32,671 nt of DNA, taken from Lachnospiraceae bacterium (lineage in GTDB: Bacteria; Bacillota; Clostridia; Lachnospirales; Lachnospiraceae). The translations under genes were made by a program, and so were the position numbers. The DNA is taken from positions 1-32,671 of the forward strand of contig CAAGPW010000018.1 of the NCBI GenBank assembly GCA_900771955.1. The letters are read 5' to 3'. Positions 13,793 through 22,366 of this stretch are shown piece by piece. The notes under the pieces are model-generated. The model worked only from the letters and a program-made list of their open reading frames with translations. It had not been told where the DNA came from and did no database searches. Every line of letters begins with the position of its first letter. Positions within the stretch are counted from its first letter, which is position 1.

Positions 13793-15267
13793 TCATGATA
13801 CAGGGAACGATGTCCGGGGTTGGAAAAAGTCTGCTCTGCGCCGGGCTCTGCCGGATATTCGCGCAGGATGGCTATCGCACCGCACCGTTTAAGTCACAGA
13901 ACATGGCGCTCAACTCCTTTATCACAAAGGAAGGACTTGAGATGGGACGTGCGCAGGTGATGCAGGCGGAGGCGGCAGGGATCGAGCCGTCCGTGTGTAT
14001 GAACCCGATTCTCTTAAAACCGACGACGGATGTCGGCTCACAGGTGATCGTAAACGGCGAGGTTCTTGGAAATATGCCGGCGAAAGAATATTTTGCCTAC
14101 AAAAAAAAGCTGGTTCCCGAGATTAAAAAGGCGTTTTTAAAGCTGTCCGAACAGGCGGATATCATCGTGATCGAGGGGGCGGGAAGTCCTGCGGAGATCA
14201 ATCTGAAGGAAAATGATATTGTAAACATGGGAATGGCAGAACTGGTCGATGCGCCGGTGCTTTTGGCAGGAGATATCGACCGGGGCGGCGTATTCGCGCA
14301 GCTGCTCGGCACGCTTCTCTTGCTTGAGGAGAAGGAAAGAGACCGGGTGTGCGGGCTTATCATCAATAAATTCCGGGGCGATAAGAGTATTTTAGATCCG
14401 GGCATCCGGATGCTTGAGGAAAAAGGTCATGTGCCGGTGGCGGGCGTGGTACCCTATATGCACCTGTCACTGGAAGATGAGGACAGTCTGACCGACCGTT
14501 TCGCGAAAAAAAGCAAAGGAAAGATCGATCTTGCGGTCATCCATTTTCCGCGCATTTCAAATTTTACGGATTTTGATGTGTTTGAGCAGAACCCGGACGT
14601 ATCGGTGCGCTATGTGACTGGTGCGGCGGAGCTGTCAGATCCGGATCTGATCCTGCTTCCGGGCAGTAAGAACACGATGGGGGATTTAAAGTGGATGCGC
14701 GAAAACGGACTGGAAGCGGCGATCAAAAAGAAGGCGGCGACGACCGTGATCTTTGGAATTTGCGGCGGCTACCAGATGTTAGGGGAGTGTATCGAAGATC
14801 CATATGGCGTGGAAGAAGGCGGAAAGATGCGCGGCATGGAGCTTCTGCCGACCCGGACGGTATTAAAAAAAGAAAAGGTACGCACGCAGGAAGAAGTGGT
14901 ACTGCCCGAGATCCCCGGCGTGCTTTCCGGGCTTTCTAAGAAAAAGGCAAAGGGTTATGAAATCCATATGGGAGACACGAAAGGATGCGGGGAAGCTGCG
15001 GATAAAAAGCTTCCGGTCGTGCTTTCCAAAGGAAATGTGTACGGCTCCTATCTGCACGGGCTCTTTGATGAAAATGGCATCGCGGGCGAAGTCATCACAG
15101 CGTTGGCAAAGAGGAAGGGAATTTCGTGTGAAACCGGCGAAATGATGGACTATGCAGCTTTTAAGGAAACGCAGTATAATAAGCTGGCAGATACACTGCG
15201 GGAGTATCTGGATATGGATTATATTTATTCGATTTTGCGGGAAGCGGGGATAACAGAGACACCATGA
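13780..15267 (+). CDS. cobQ: Cobyric acid synthase (adenosylcobyrinic acid a,c-diamide amidotransferase)
   Basis: This 495-residue enzyme (CbiP/CobQ) amidates side chains b, d, e and g of adenosylcobyrinic acid a,c-diamide, using glutamine and ATP, to give cobyric acid. The N-terminal dethiobiotin-synthetase-like ATPase domain shows GTMSGVGKS (9-17), KSQNMALNSF and a GDIDRGGVFAQ segment. The C-terminal glutamine amidotransferase domain has the nucleophile Cys328 in GICGGYQMLG and His426 in SYLHGLFDE. The reading frame is open upstream to 13669, but the start at 13780 is supported by AAGGAG and by the canonical MAKVIMIQGT beginning. It overlaps the preceding ATPase gene by 13 bp and the next gene, cobT, by 4 bp. 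Confidence 0.96.
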   Translation: MAKVIMIQGTMSGVGKSLLCAGLCRIFAQDGYRTAPFKSQNMALNSFITKEGLEMGRAQVMQAEAAGIEPSVCMNPILLKPTTDVGSQVIVNGEVLGNMPAKEYFAYKKKLVPEIKKAFLKLSEQADIIVIEGAGSPAEINLKENDIVNMGMAELVDAPVLLAGDIDRGGVFAQLLGTLLLLEEKERDRVCGLIINKFRGDKSILDPGIRMLEEKGHVPVAGVVPYMHLSLEDEDSLTDRFAKKSKGKIDLAVIHFPRISNFTDFDVFEQNPDVSVRYVTGAAELSDPDLILLPGSKNTMGDLKWMRENGLEAAIKKKAATTVIFGICGGYQMLGECIEDPYGVEEGGKMRGMELLPTRTVLKKEKVRTQEEVVLPEIPGVLSGLSKKKAKGYEIHMGDTKGCGEAADKKLPVVLSKGNVYGSYLHGLFDENGIAGEVITALAKRKGISCETGEMMDYAAFKETQYNKLADTLREYLDMDYIYSILREAGITETP

Positions 15268-16322
15268 CAAAGGAAGAACTTGGGCAGTTGGAAATCAGAC
15301 GTCCATCCAAGGAGATAAAAAAACAGGTACAGGCAAACTGGGATGCGGTCGCGAAGCCGCTCGACGGGCTTGGAGCATTTGAAGAACTGACTGCAAAGAT
15401 CGGCGCGGCGCTTGGCACGGCGGATTTTGACCTTACCAAAAAGGCGGTGATCGTCATGTGCGCGGATAACGGCATTGTGGCAGAGGGCGTGAGCCAGTCA
15501 GGGCAGGAAGTCACGGCGGCAGTCGCGGCATCTATGGGAAAGCAGGCGTCTTCGGTCGGAAAGATGGCAAAAAGCATTGGGGCGGACGTGTTTCCGGTAG
15601 ATATCGGGATCAACAGTGCGGAAAAGATTGATGGCGTGCTGGATAAAAAAATAAGATCTGGAACGAGGGATTTCTTAAAAGAACCGGCGATGACAGAGGC
15701 AGAGACGTTAGCAGCGATCGAGGTAGGAATGGAGCTTGCGCGCCGCTTAAAAGCGGATGGATATTCCCTGCTTGCGACCGGAGAAATGGGGATTGGAAAT
15801 ACCACGACAAGCAGTGCGGTGGCGGCGGCGCTCTCCGGCTGCGCAGTGGACGAGATCACCGGCAGAGGCGCAGGGTTAAGTGATGCGGGTCTTTTAAGGA
15901 AACGACAGGTCATTACGGAAGCGTTACAAAAATATGAATTTGGAAAAGATGAGCCCCTGCGCATTCTGTCCACGGTGGGCGGACTGGACATTGCGGGGCT
16001 TGCCGGCGTGTTTATCGGTGGCGCGCTTTATCAGATCCCGGTGGTTTTGGACGGTGTTATCAGCACCGTGGCGGCACTTGTGGCGGAGCGGCTGGTTCCG
16101 GGAACCCGCGCTTATATGATCCCGTCCCACAAGAGTAAAGAACCGGCGGCGGCACGGATGCTTAAGGAGCTTGCGCTTGCCCCGGTCATTGACGCGTCGT
16201 TAGCGCTCGGTGAAGGAACCGGCGCAGTCATGATGTTTGCGTTACTTGATATGGCAATGACATTGTACGAAACCAGAACAACATTTTCAGATATCTCAGT
16301 GGAACAGTATGTCCGTTTTTAA
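15264..16322 (+). CDS. cobT: Nicotinate-nucleotide--dimethylbenzimidazole phosphoribosyltransferase
   Basis: This 352-residue CobT activates the lower-ligand base by transferring ribose phosphate from nicotinate mononucleotide to give alpha-ribazole phosphate. Typical motifs are MCADNGIVAEGVSQSGQEVT, GEMGIGNTTTSSAVAAAL, GRGAGLSD and the C-terminal LGEGTGAVMM, in which Glu317 corresponds to the catalytic base of the Salmonella enzyme. Length is that of standard CobT. The start overlaps the cobQ stop by 4 bp (ATGA), and cobU follows 11 bp later. No dimethylbenzimidazole synthesis genes (bluB or bza) are in the window, so the lower ligand may be scavenged or be a different base. Confidence 0.96.
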   Translation: MTKEELGQLEIRRPSKEIKKQVQANWDAVAKPLDGLGAFEELTAKIGAALGTADFDLTKKAVIVMCADNGIVAEGVSQSGQEVTAAVAASMGKQASSVGKMAKSIGADVFPVDIGINSAEKIDGVLDKKIRSGTRDFLKEPAMTEAETLAAIEVGMELARRLKADGYSLLATGEMGIGNTTTSSAVAAALSGCAVDEITGRGAGLSDAGLLRKRQVITEALQKYEFGKDEPLRILSTVGGLDIAGLAGVFIGGALYQIPVVLDGVISTVAALVAERLVPGTRAYMIPSHKSKEPAAARMLKELALAPVIDASLALGEGTGAVMMFALLDMAMTLYETRTTFSDISVEQYVRF

Positions 16323-16333
16323 GTGAGGAAACT

Positions 16334-16888
16334 ATGGTTTATTTAATCATCGGCGGAAGCGGAAGCGGAAAATCGGCGTATGCGGAGCGGCTTATGGAGC
16401 GCTTTACAGGCGTTACCGAAAAATATTATCTTGCGACCATGCAGATTTTTGACGAAGAAGGCGAAAAGAGAAAAAAGAAGCATAAGGCGGCAAGGCGGGG
16501 AAAAGGATTTTTAACGATCGAGCAGCCGCGCGATATCAAAAAGGCGGCGGAGCAGATCAAGCCCGGCAGTGCGGTCTTACTGGAATGTATGTCCAATCTT
16601 GTGGCAAACGAGATGTTTCCCGCGGATGGCGTAGTGCCCGGCGAACAGGTGAAAGAAAAGATCCTGGCGGAAATACTCGCACTGCGGGAGGCGGTATCCA
16701 GACTTGTCATCGTGACCAACAACGTGTTTGAGGATGGCGTGCCCTATGATGAGGATACGCTTGCATATATAAGAACGCTCGGAGACATCAATCGGTGTCT
16801 GATCAGGGAGGCGGATGAGGCAGCCGAGGTCGTGGTCGGGCTTCCGGTCAGTTTAAAGGAAGGGAGAAAAGAGCCATGCGGATCTTAA
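16334..16888 (+). CDS. cobU: CobU-type adenosylcobinamide kinase/guanylyltransferase (divergent)
   Basis: This 184-residue protein aligns in order with CobU, which phosphorylates adenosylcobinamide and then attaches GMP. The P-loop GGSGSGKS is at 7-14, LATMQIFDEE follows, His50 lies at the position of the GMP-accepting histidine region, and LLECMSNLVANEMF is conserved. However, the usual NEVGxGIVP motif is replaced by TNNVFEDGVPYDED, so part of the active site is altered. A second, shorter CobU-like protein at 17639 has that motif. GAGGAAACT precedes the start, and the 3' end overlaps cobS by 13 bp. The two proteins might share the work, or one may have another substrate. Confidence 0.85.
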   Translation: MVYLIIGGSGSGKSAYAERLMERFTGVTEKYYLATMQIFDEEGEKRKKKHKAARRGKGFLTIEQPRDIKKAAEQIKPGSAVLLECMSNLVANEMFPADGVVPGEQVKEKILAEILALREAVSRLVIVTNNVFEDGVPYDEDTLAYIRTLGDINRCLIREADEAAEVVVGLPVSLKEGRKEPCGS

Positions 16889-17637
16889 AATCACTCTGTA
16901 TTTCATTTTCACTGTACTCCAAAATTCCGGTGCCGCAGTTTGCATGGGAGGAGGACGATATGAAGTATGTCCTCTGTTTTTTTCCGTGGATCGGTGTAGT
17001 GATCGGAGTACTTTTGATGCTCTGGAGCTACATCTGTGACCGGTTTTCCATTGGAAATCTTGCGTTTACCTGTATCGGAACGGCGCTTCCTTTGCTCGTC
17101 ACCGGTGGGTTTCATGCGGATGGATTTATGGACACGATGGATGCGTTTCATTCCTATAAAGAGCGGAAAGAAAAATTAGAGATCTTAAAGGATTCCCATA
17201 TCGGAGCGTTTTCGGTGCTCATGCTGGTGCTCTACTATCTGATCTACCTTGCGGCGTTTTCCGAGATAAAGGACGGACGAGTCCTGCTTGCGCTTGGCTT
17301 TGGCTGTGTGATCTCCCGGTGCCTTAGCGGGATCGGTGTGGTCACCTTCCGATCTGCAAAAAATAACGGACTTCTTTATACATTTGCGGACAGCGCAGCA
17401 AAGCGGGCGGTTCGGGTTTCGCTCTATTTGCAGCTCATACTCTGCGCGGCGCTTCTTATCGTTTTGTGTGGAAAGACGGGAGTGCTTGTGCTTATCGCGG
17501 CGGCAGGCAGTTTCCTTTATTATCGTTACCGGAGTTATCATGAACTTGGCGGGATCACCGGAGATACCGCGGGCTATTTTGTGATGATCTGTGAGGCGGC
17601 AGTCGCGGTCGCGGCAGCAGTTGGAGGGAGATGTTAG
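16876..17637 (+). CDS. cobS: Adenosylcobinamide-GDP ribazoletransferase (cobalamin synthase)
   Basis: This 253-residue integral membrane enzyme joins adenosylcobinamide-GDP to alpha-ribazole or its phosphate, the last condensation of the nucleotide-loop pathway. The family signature GGFHADGFMDTMDAFHS is present, with its clustered Asp and His residues, followed by ERKEKLEILKDSHIGAFSV. Several membrane helices are evident. YRSYHELGGITGDTAGYF near the C-terminus is also typical. Length matches known CobS. It overlaps cobU by 13 bp and is followed 1 bp later by a short CobU-like gene, so translation is probably coupled. Confidence 0.95.
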   Translation: MRILKSLCISFSLYSKIPVPQFAWEEDDMKYVLCFFPWIGVVIGVLLMLWSYICDRFSIGNLAFTCIGTALPLLVTGGFHADGFMDTMDAFHSYKERKEKLEILKDSHIGAFSVLMLVLYYLIYLAAFSEIKDGRVLLALGFGCVISRCLSGIGVVTFRSAKNNGLLYTFADSAAKRAVRVSLYLQLILCAALLIVLCGKTGVLVLIAAAGSFLYYRYRSYHELGGITGDTAGYFVMICEAAVAVAAAVGGRC

Positions 17638-17638
17638 G

Positions 17639-18040
17639 ATGGAGCTTTATGTGGGCGGTTATGCGCAGGGAAAGACGGATTATGTAAAAAGAAAATATGA
17701 AGACCAGCCCTTTGTGGTCATAGATGGCGAAAAGACAGGGCTTGGATTTGAAGATGCAGATTCGACCGGGCAGCCGGGGCGCGTGCTGTTTTTGCATTTT
17801 CATCGGTGGATCCGGCGGCTCCTTCTTGCGGGAAAAGACGCAGAGGCGGTCGCGGCGGCGTGGCTTCAGGCGCATCCGGACTGCGTGATCGTTGCGGATG
17901 AAGTCGGAAACGGTATTGTGCCAATGGAGCGGGCAGAGCGGGAATACCGGGACAGGCTCGGCAGGATTTTGATCTCCATTGCGGCAGAGGCAGAAAGGGT
18001 GGAACGTGTCATATGCGGAATCGGGCAGAGATTAAAGTAA
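17639..18040 (+). CDS. Short CobU-like protein with P-loop and VGNGIVP motif
   Basis: This 133-residue protein has a P-loop-like GGYAQGKT (6-13) and, near its C-terminal half, ADEVGNGIVPMERAEREYRD (about 86-105). The latter corresponds to the NEVGxGIVPxxxxxRxFRD region of CobU, and the protein ends in VICGIGQRLK as CobU does. The central part with the GMP-accepting histidine region is missing or shortened. The upstream cobU (16334) shows the opposite pattern, so the two look complementary. Start 17639 follows the cobS stop by 1 bp, with GGAGGGAG just upstream. The frame is open further upstream, but only inside cobS. It may be a kinase-only or regulatory subunit; no function is proven. Confidence 0.75.
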   Translation: MELYVGGYAQGKTDYVKRKYEDQPFVVIDGEKTGLGFEDADSTGQPGRVLFLHFHRWIRRLLLAGKDAEAVAAAWLQAHPDCVIVADEVGNGIVPMERAEREYRDRLGRILISIAAEAERVERVICGIGQRLK

Positions 18041-18711
18041 CGCTTTATCTGCTCCGGCATGGAGCGACACCGGCAAACAGAGAATACCGGTATCTGGGAA
18101 AGACGGATGAGGCGCTCTCTGAAGAAGGGCGGGCGGAGCTTCTTTTAAAAAAGAAAGAAATTCCGGTTAAACTTCTTTTGGTAAGTCCGATGCTCCGGTG
18201 CAGACAGACGGCGGAGATTCTGTTTCCGGGCAGAGCACAGATGCAGATCCCGGAGTGGACAGAGATGGATTTTGGCAGATTCGAGGGAAAGAATTACAGG
18301 GAACTAAACGGCGATCCTGACTATCAGGCGTGGATCGACAGCGGCGGGACGCTGTCATTTCCGGGCGGGGAGAGCAGGGAAGCGTTTATCAGGAGGACAA
18401 ACCTTGGATTTGCAAGGGCGCTCTCGTATCTGCGCGCGGAAAATACCATGGGGAACACTGTGGAACAAATGCGGAAGATTGCAGAAACAGACACCGGGTA
18501 TTTGATGGAGGATTCCATGGAGATTCAGGCGGCAGCAGTCGTACACGGGGGCACGATCATGGCGCTTTGCAGTTCGTTTTCGGACGGCGCCTATTTTGAC
18601 TTTCAGGTAAAAAACGGGGAAGGCTATGCGTGCCGGTTTAAGCTTCCGGCAGAGCAGGTGGATGATCTGGAGTTTATCCGAAAAAACGGTATGGAGATAA
18701 GAAAATTATGA
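18013..18711 (+). CDS. cobC: Histidine phosphatase, probable alpha-ribazole phosphatase
   Basis: This 232-residue protein is in the phosphoglycerate-mutase-like branch 1 histidine phosphatase superfamily: LLRHGATPANREYRYLG near the N-terminus carries the catalytic RHG, and VVHGGTIMAL the second histidine. Its position in a cobalamin operon identifies it as CobC, which removes the 5'-phosphate in nucleotide-loop assembly. It is longer than the usual 200 or so residues because of an inserted segment (YLRAENTMGNTVEQMRKIA) before the second His motif. The start at 18013 overlaps the preceding gene by 28 bp; an alternative start a few codons later cannot be excluded. Its stop overlaps the cbiB ATG by 4 bp. 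Confidence 0.85.
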   Translation: MRNRAEIKVTLYLLRHGATPANREYRYLGKTDEALSEEGRAELLLKKKEIPVKLLLVSPMLRCRQTAEILFPGRAQMQIPEWTEMDFGRFEGKNYRELNGDPDYQAWIDSGGTLSFPGGESREAFIRRTNLGFARALSYLRAENTMGNTVEQMRKIAETDTGYLMEDSMEIQAAAVVHGGTIMALCSSFSDGAYFDFQVKNGEGYACRFKLPAEQVDDLEFIRKNGMEIRKL

Positions 18712-19685
18712 TAGTGTATCATGGAATCGCGTTTCTGGCGGGCTTTGTGCTGGATCTTCTGTTTGGTGATCCGCACTGGCTGCCGCATCCGATCCGGCTG
18801 ATCGGGTGGCTCATTTCATTTTTGGAAAAAAAGTTATACGATGAAACGAAAAATCTGCGCGCGCGGGGCAGTGTCCTGGTCGTGCTTGTACTTCTCATAA
18901 CCGGTGTGGTGTCCGGTGGCATTCTGTATTTTGTATACAGGATGCAGCCGGTGGCAGGCTGTGTGGTCGAAAGTATTATGACCTATCAGATCCTTGCGGT
19001 CAGATCGTTAAAGGTCGAGAGCATGAAAGTGTATGATGCCTTACGGACCGGGACAATAGAAGACGCAAGACGGGCGGTTTCCATGATCGTCGGACGGGAC
19101 ACCGCGTGTCTCGACGAAGCGGGGGTCACAAAGGCGGCAGTCGAGACCGTAGCGGAAAACACCTCGGACGGGGTGATCGCGCCGATGATCGCGTTAGCAG
19201 TCGGCGGGCCGTTTCTCGGCTTTTTATACAAGGCGGTCAACACGATGGATTCCATGATCGGTTACAAGAATGACCGTTATCTGCTGTTCGGGCGCACTGC
19301 GGCAAAGCTCGATGATGTGGTAAATTATCTTCCTGCGCGCATCAGCGCGTATCTTATGATCGCGGCGGCGTATCTTTCGGGCAGAGACTTTGACGGAACA
19401 CGCGCCTTTTTTATTTACCGGCGCGACCGGAGAAAACACGCAAGCCCGAATTCCGCGCACACGGAGGCAGTCTGCGCAGGGGCGCTTGGCGTGCGGCTGG
19501 CGGGTGACGCAAGCTATTTCGGGAAGATCGTAAAAAAGCCCTATATCGGGGATGACGTAAGGCCGGTGGAGACCCTGGATATAAGACGGGCGAACCGCCT
19601 TTTATATGTGACGGCATTCCTCTGCGAGGCGATCTTACTGGTTCTGCTCGTAGTGGTTTATGTTACTTTTGCAGGCAGCTGGTAA
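18708..19685 (+). CDS. cbiB: Adenosylcobinamide-phosphate synthase
   Basis: This 325-residue membrane protein (CbiB/CobD of Pseudomonas) attaches aminopropanol, or its phosphate, to adenosylcobyric acid. Signature segments are LLFGDPHWLPHPIRLIG at the N-terminus, VAENTSDGVIAPMIALAVGG, YKAVNTMDSMIGYKND, and RDRRKHASPNSAHTEAVCAGALG. Length and hydrophobic profile fit the family. The ATG is fused to the cobC stop (ATGA). About 60 bp without any gene follows before cobD. The usual partner step, threonine-phosphate decarboxylation, is encoded by the next gene. Confidence 0.95.
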   Translation: MIVYHGIAFLAGFVLDLLFGDPHWLPHPIRLIGWLISFLEKKLYDETKNLRARGSVLVVLVLLITGVVSGGILYFVYRMQPVAGCVVESIMTYQILAVRSLKVESMKVYDALRTGTIEDARRAVSMIVGRDTACLDEAGVTKAAVETVAENTSDGVIAPMIALAVGGPFLGFLYKAVNTMDSMIGYKNDRYLLFGRTAAKLDDVVNYLPARISAYLMIAAAYLSGRDFDGTRAFFIYRRDRRKHASPNSAHTEAVCAGALGVRLAGDASYFGKIVKKPYIGDDVRPVETLDIRRANRLLYVTAFLCEAILLVLLVVVYVTFAGSW

Positions 19686-19766
19686 GGCAGGTAAGTGTCA
19701 GGTAATCGCCTGTAGTTTGCGGCAGCTTATTTTGGTTAGGAAAGCAAGATGGGAGGGAGCGAAGAT

Positions 19767-20813
19767 ATGAAGCATGGAGGAGACATTTACCGCAATCCGG
19801 TGAAGCTGGATTTTTCGGTCAACATCAATCCGCTTGGCATACCGGGACGTGTGCAGGAGGCGCTTATTCAGGCGGTATCGGAGTGTATGCACTACCCGGA
19901 CATGGAGGCGGAGGCGCTTATTCAGGCGGTCGGCCGGATGACAGGGGTGCCCGCAGAATATATCGTGTGCGGCAACGGCGCATCGGAACTGTTTGTGGCG
20001 GTCATGCATGCGCTCTCCCCAAAGAAAACACTGATCCCGGTGCCGTCATTTCTGGGATATGAAAAGGCGGCTGCGACATCGGGGGCGGAAGTGCGCTATT
20101 ACCACATGAGTGAAGAAAACGGGTTTTCGCCGGACGATGCGATCTTTAAAGAACTGGCAGACGGCGTTGATCTTTTGTTTCTGGCAAATCCGAATAACCC
20201 GACCGGAAGCAGAGTAAAGCCGGAGCTTCTGGAAAGAATCATTGCTTTTTGCAGGGACAGCGGAATCACAGTGGTTCTGGATGAGTGTTTTATTGAATTT
20301 ACGGACGGATGGGAAGCGCGGACCTTTTTTAAGCGGACGGGCGAATTTAAAAATCTTATCGTAGTCCGGGCATTTACCAAGATTTTTGCGATCCCGGGAG
20401 TGCGGCTCGGCTATCTGGTGTGTGAAAATAAAGCAGTGAGAGAGCGGATCAAAGACCAGCTTCCGGAGTGGAATCTCTCGGTATTTGCGCAGCGGGCAGG
20501 TGTTGCGGCGGCGGGCGAAGAGGATTACCGCAGAAAAACAGTTACTTTTTTAAATGAGGAGCGGAGTTATCTCATTACACAGTTAGAAAAGCTTGGGATC
20601 AGGGTTTTTCCGGGAGCGGCAGATTTTCTGTTACTGTACAGTGAACTTCCGTTGTATGGGGAGCTTTTAAAGCAGGGGATACTGATCCGGGACTGTAGCA
20701 ATTTCCGTGGACTGAAAGTGGGATATTATCGGATCGCGGTAAAGACGCGCGGGGAAAATGACAGGCTGATCGCAGCGCTTGCCGGAATCTGCGCGGACAA
20801 AAAAGAAAGGTGA
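19767..20813 (+). CDS. cobD: Threonine-phosphate decarboxylase (CobD-like aminotransferase fold)
   Basis: This 348-residue fold-type I PLP enzyme is of the histidinol-phosphate-aminotransferase type. It has the KHGGDIYR start, the LDFSVNINPLG segment and the PLP-binding Lys205 in RAFTKIFAIPGVRLGY that mark CobD, which decarboxylates L-threonine phosphate to aminopropanol phosphate. NPNNPTG and DECFIEFT are also present. The start at 19767 is preferred over 19749 because GGAGGGAG (19752-19759) is well spaced and the protein then begins MKHGGDIYR. A histidinol-phosphate aminotransferase would be the alternative, but the neighbours make CobD far more likely. The end overlaps the 4-bp GTGA in front of cbiC. 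Confidence 0.9.
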   Translation: MKHGGDIYRNPVKLDFSVNINPLGIPGRVQEALIQAVSECMHYPDMEAEALIQAVGRMTGVPAEYIVCGNGASELFVAVMHALSPKKTLIPVPSFLGYEKAAATSGAEVRYYHMSEENGFSPDDAIFKELADGVDLLFLANPNNPTGSRVKPELLERIIAFCRDSGITVVLDECFIEFTDGWEARTFFKRTGEFKNLIVVRAFTKIFAIPGVRLGYLVCENKAVRERIKDQLPEWNLSVFAQRAGVAAAGEEDYRRKTVTFLNEERSYLITQLEKLGIRVFPGAADFLLLYSELPLYGELLKQGILIRDCSNFRGLKVGYYRIAVKTRGENDRLIAALAGICADKKER

Positions 20814-20824
20814 GGTGCACAGAC

Positions 20825-21460
20825 GTGGAAGGGATTGAATATGTAAAGCCGGGAGAGATCGAGGCGAGAAGTTTTGCCATTATCGAGGAAGAATTAAAGG
20901 AGCGCGGACTGGTGATCCCGGAGGAACAAAAGCCGGTGACCAAGCGTGTGATCCATACAACGGCGGATTTTGACTATGTAAAAACCATGGTCTATGCGCC
21001 GGATGCGATCGAAACGGCGAAAAAACTGATCGCGCAGGGCGCTGATATTGTGACGGATACCAATATGGCCCTTGCCGGGATCAACAAACGCGCGCTCGCG
21101 CGCCACGGCGGGGAAGCGCACTGCTTTATGGCAGATGAAAAAGTCGCGGCACTTGCAAAGGAACGGGGTGTGACCAGAGCGACCGTCAGCATGGAATTTG
21201 CGGCGCAGTTAAGCAAGCCTGTGATCTTTGTGGTCGGAAATGCGCCGACAGCGCTGATCCGGCTCTATGAGATGATGACAGGCGGTGAATTTCGCCCGGC
21301 GTTTGTCATTGGAGTACCGGTTGGTTTTGTCAATGTGGAAGCGGCGAAAGAACTGATCTTAAAAACAGATGTGCCATATATCATAAACAGGGGAAGAAAA
21401 GGCGGCAGCAATGTAGCTGCCGCGATCTGCAATGCCCTGTTGTATGAGCTTGGGCGTTAG
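20825..21460 (+). CDS. cbiC: Precorrin-8X/cobalt-precorrin-8 methylmutase
   Basis: This 211-residue CbiC/CobH moves the C-11 methyl to C-12, yielding (cobalt-) cobyrinic acid. Conserved parts are IEARSFAIIEEEL, VIHTTADFDYV with the catalytic His (residue 44 from this start), DTNMALAGINK, VVGNAPTALIRLYEM, FVIGVPVGFVNVEAAKEL and NRGRKGGSNVAAAI. The GTG at 20825 has a well-placed GAGGTG; the GTG at 20810 would also fit and overlaps the cobD stop by 4 bp, adding five residues. It is the last gene of this part of the cobalamin cluster. No terminator is visible downstream, only a short gene remnant. Confidence 0.93.
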   Translation: MEGIEYVKPGEIEARSFAIIEEELKERGLVIPEEQKPVTKRVIHTTADFDYVKTMVYAPDAIETAKKLIAQGADIVTDTNMALAGINKRALARHGGEAHCFMADEKVAALAKERGVTRATVSMEFAAQLSKPVIFVVGNAPTALIRLYEMMTGGEFRPAFVIGVPVGFVNVEAAKELILKTDVPYIINRGRKGGSNVAAAICNALLYELGR

Positions 21461-21462
21461 AT

Positions 21463-21561
21463 TTACCACGTTTCGCCCGGATATTCCATGATCTTTAAGC
21501 CCTGTTCGCAGCCGATCATCGCGCTCCTGGGCTGTCTGGAGTGCATGGAGAGGGCGACGTA
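21463..21561 (-). pseudogene. Remnant of the C-terminus of an unrelated minus-strand gene
   Basis: The minus strand reads YVALSMHSRQPRSAM, then IGCEQGLKIMEYPGETW and a TAA stop. This resembles the late-domain segment of a Gfo/Idh/MocA-type oxidoreductase (pattern SMHxKxPxRxxIxxxxGxxxIxEYPR). The frame closes within about 20 codons upstream and no start or ribosome binding site is present, so this is a decayed fragment rather than a gene. The family guess is by eye only. It lies exactly at the junction between cbiC and the immunity module, where an insertion or deletion is likely. Confidence 0.45.
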
Positions 21562-21667
21562 TGTTTTATATATAAACACCCGATTCTGAAATTTGAAGTA
21601 TTTTCCTTATAAATTCCTTAGAAATATCCGGTATCCTGTAAGCACAAAAAGAAACAGGGAGGAATTT

Positions 21668-22366
21668 ATGAGTAAAGCGATTTTAAGAACAAAGCAGCTT
21701 TCCAAGCAGTTCGGGAAGCAGAAAGCATTAGACCGGGTGACGTTAGCAATCCCGGAAAACTCGGTATATGGTCTGCTCGGAGCAAACGGCGCGGGAAAAT
21801 CCACATTGTTAAAAACCATGACGGGGATCTTGACACCGACTGCGGGCAGACTGTATTTTGACGGACATGTGTGGAGCAGAAAAGATCTGGGAAAGATCGG
21901 CTCGCTGATCGAGACACCGCCGATCTATGAAAATCTGACAGCCTGGGAGAATCTGAAGGTGCGCGCGCTGATGCTTGGTGTGCCGGAAAGCCGTATCGAA
22001 AAAGTGTTGCAAACCGTGGATCTTACGCAGACCGGAAAAAAGAAGGCGGGAGCATTTTCGCTTGGCATGAAACAGCGGCTTGGGATCGCCACCGCGCTGC
22101 TTGGAGAGCCGAAGCTTCTGATCCTGGATGAACCGACCAACGGACTCGATCCGGTCGGGATACGGGACTTAAGGGAGCTCATTAAGAGTTTCCCAGGGCA
22201 GGGCATGACGGTTCTTGTTTCGAGCCATATTTTAAGTGAGATCCAGCAGATGGCGGATCATATCGGGATCTTATCGCACGGCAGACTGGAATATGAGGGC
22301 AGAGTGGATCAGGGCGCGGACCTGGAAAGGTTGTTTTTGGACATTGCAGAGAGGGGGCGCGCGTGA
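21668..22366 (+). CDS. Lantibiotic-protection-type ABC transporter ATPase
   Basis: This 232-residue ATPase is of the LanF/MutF/CprA group, which with two small permeases expels antimicrobial peptides from the membrane. It has Walker A GANGAGKST, IGSLIETPPIYENLTAWENL (typical of this group), signature FSLGMKQR, Walker B LLILDEPTNGLD and the switch region SSHILSE. The start at 21668 follows GGGAGGAA; the frame extends to 21593, but without a ribosome binding site. It begins about 200 bp after cbiC, with a gene remnant between. The next gene overlaps by one base. No lantibiotic precursor or modification gene is present in the window, so it appears to serve resistance only. Confidence 0.9.
   Translation: MSKAILRTKQLSKQFGKQKALDRVTLAIPENSVYGLLGANGAGKSTLLKTMTGILTPTAGRLYFDGHVWSRKDLGKIGSLIETPPIYENLTAWENLKVRALMLGVPESRIEKVLQTVDLTQTGKKKAGAFSLGMKQRLGIATALLGEPKLLILDEPTNGLDPVGIRDLRELIKSFPGQGMTVLVSSHILSEIQQMADHIGILSHGRLEYEGRVDQGADLERLFLDIAERGRA

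Noticed and set aside
15161..15991. A 276-codon antisense open reading frame opposite cobT
   Set aside because: The composition is Ser/Ala/Pro-rich as expected from the reverse of a GC-rich gene, no ribosome binding site is seen, and cobT is certain on the plus strand.
19686..19766. A possible small gene between cbiB and cobD
   Set aside because: The gap holds only a short repeated CAGGTAA and the ribosome binding site of cobD; no open frame of useful length.
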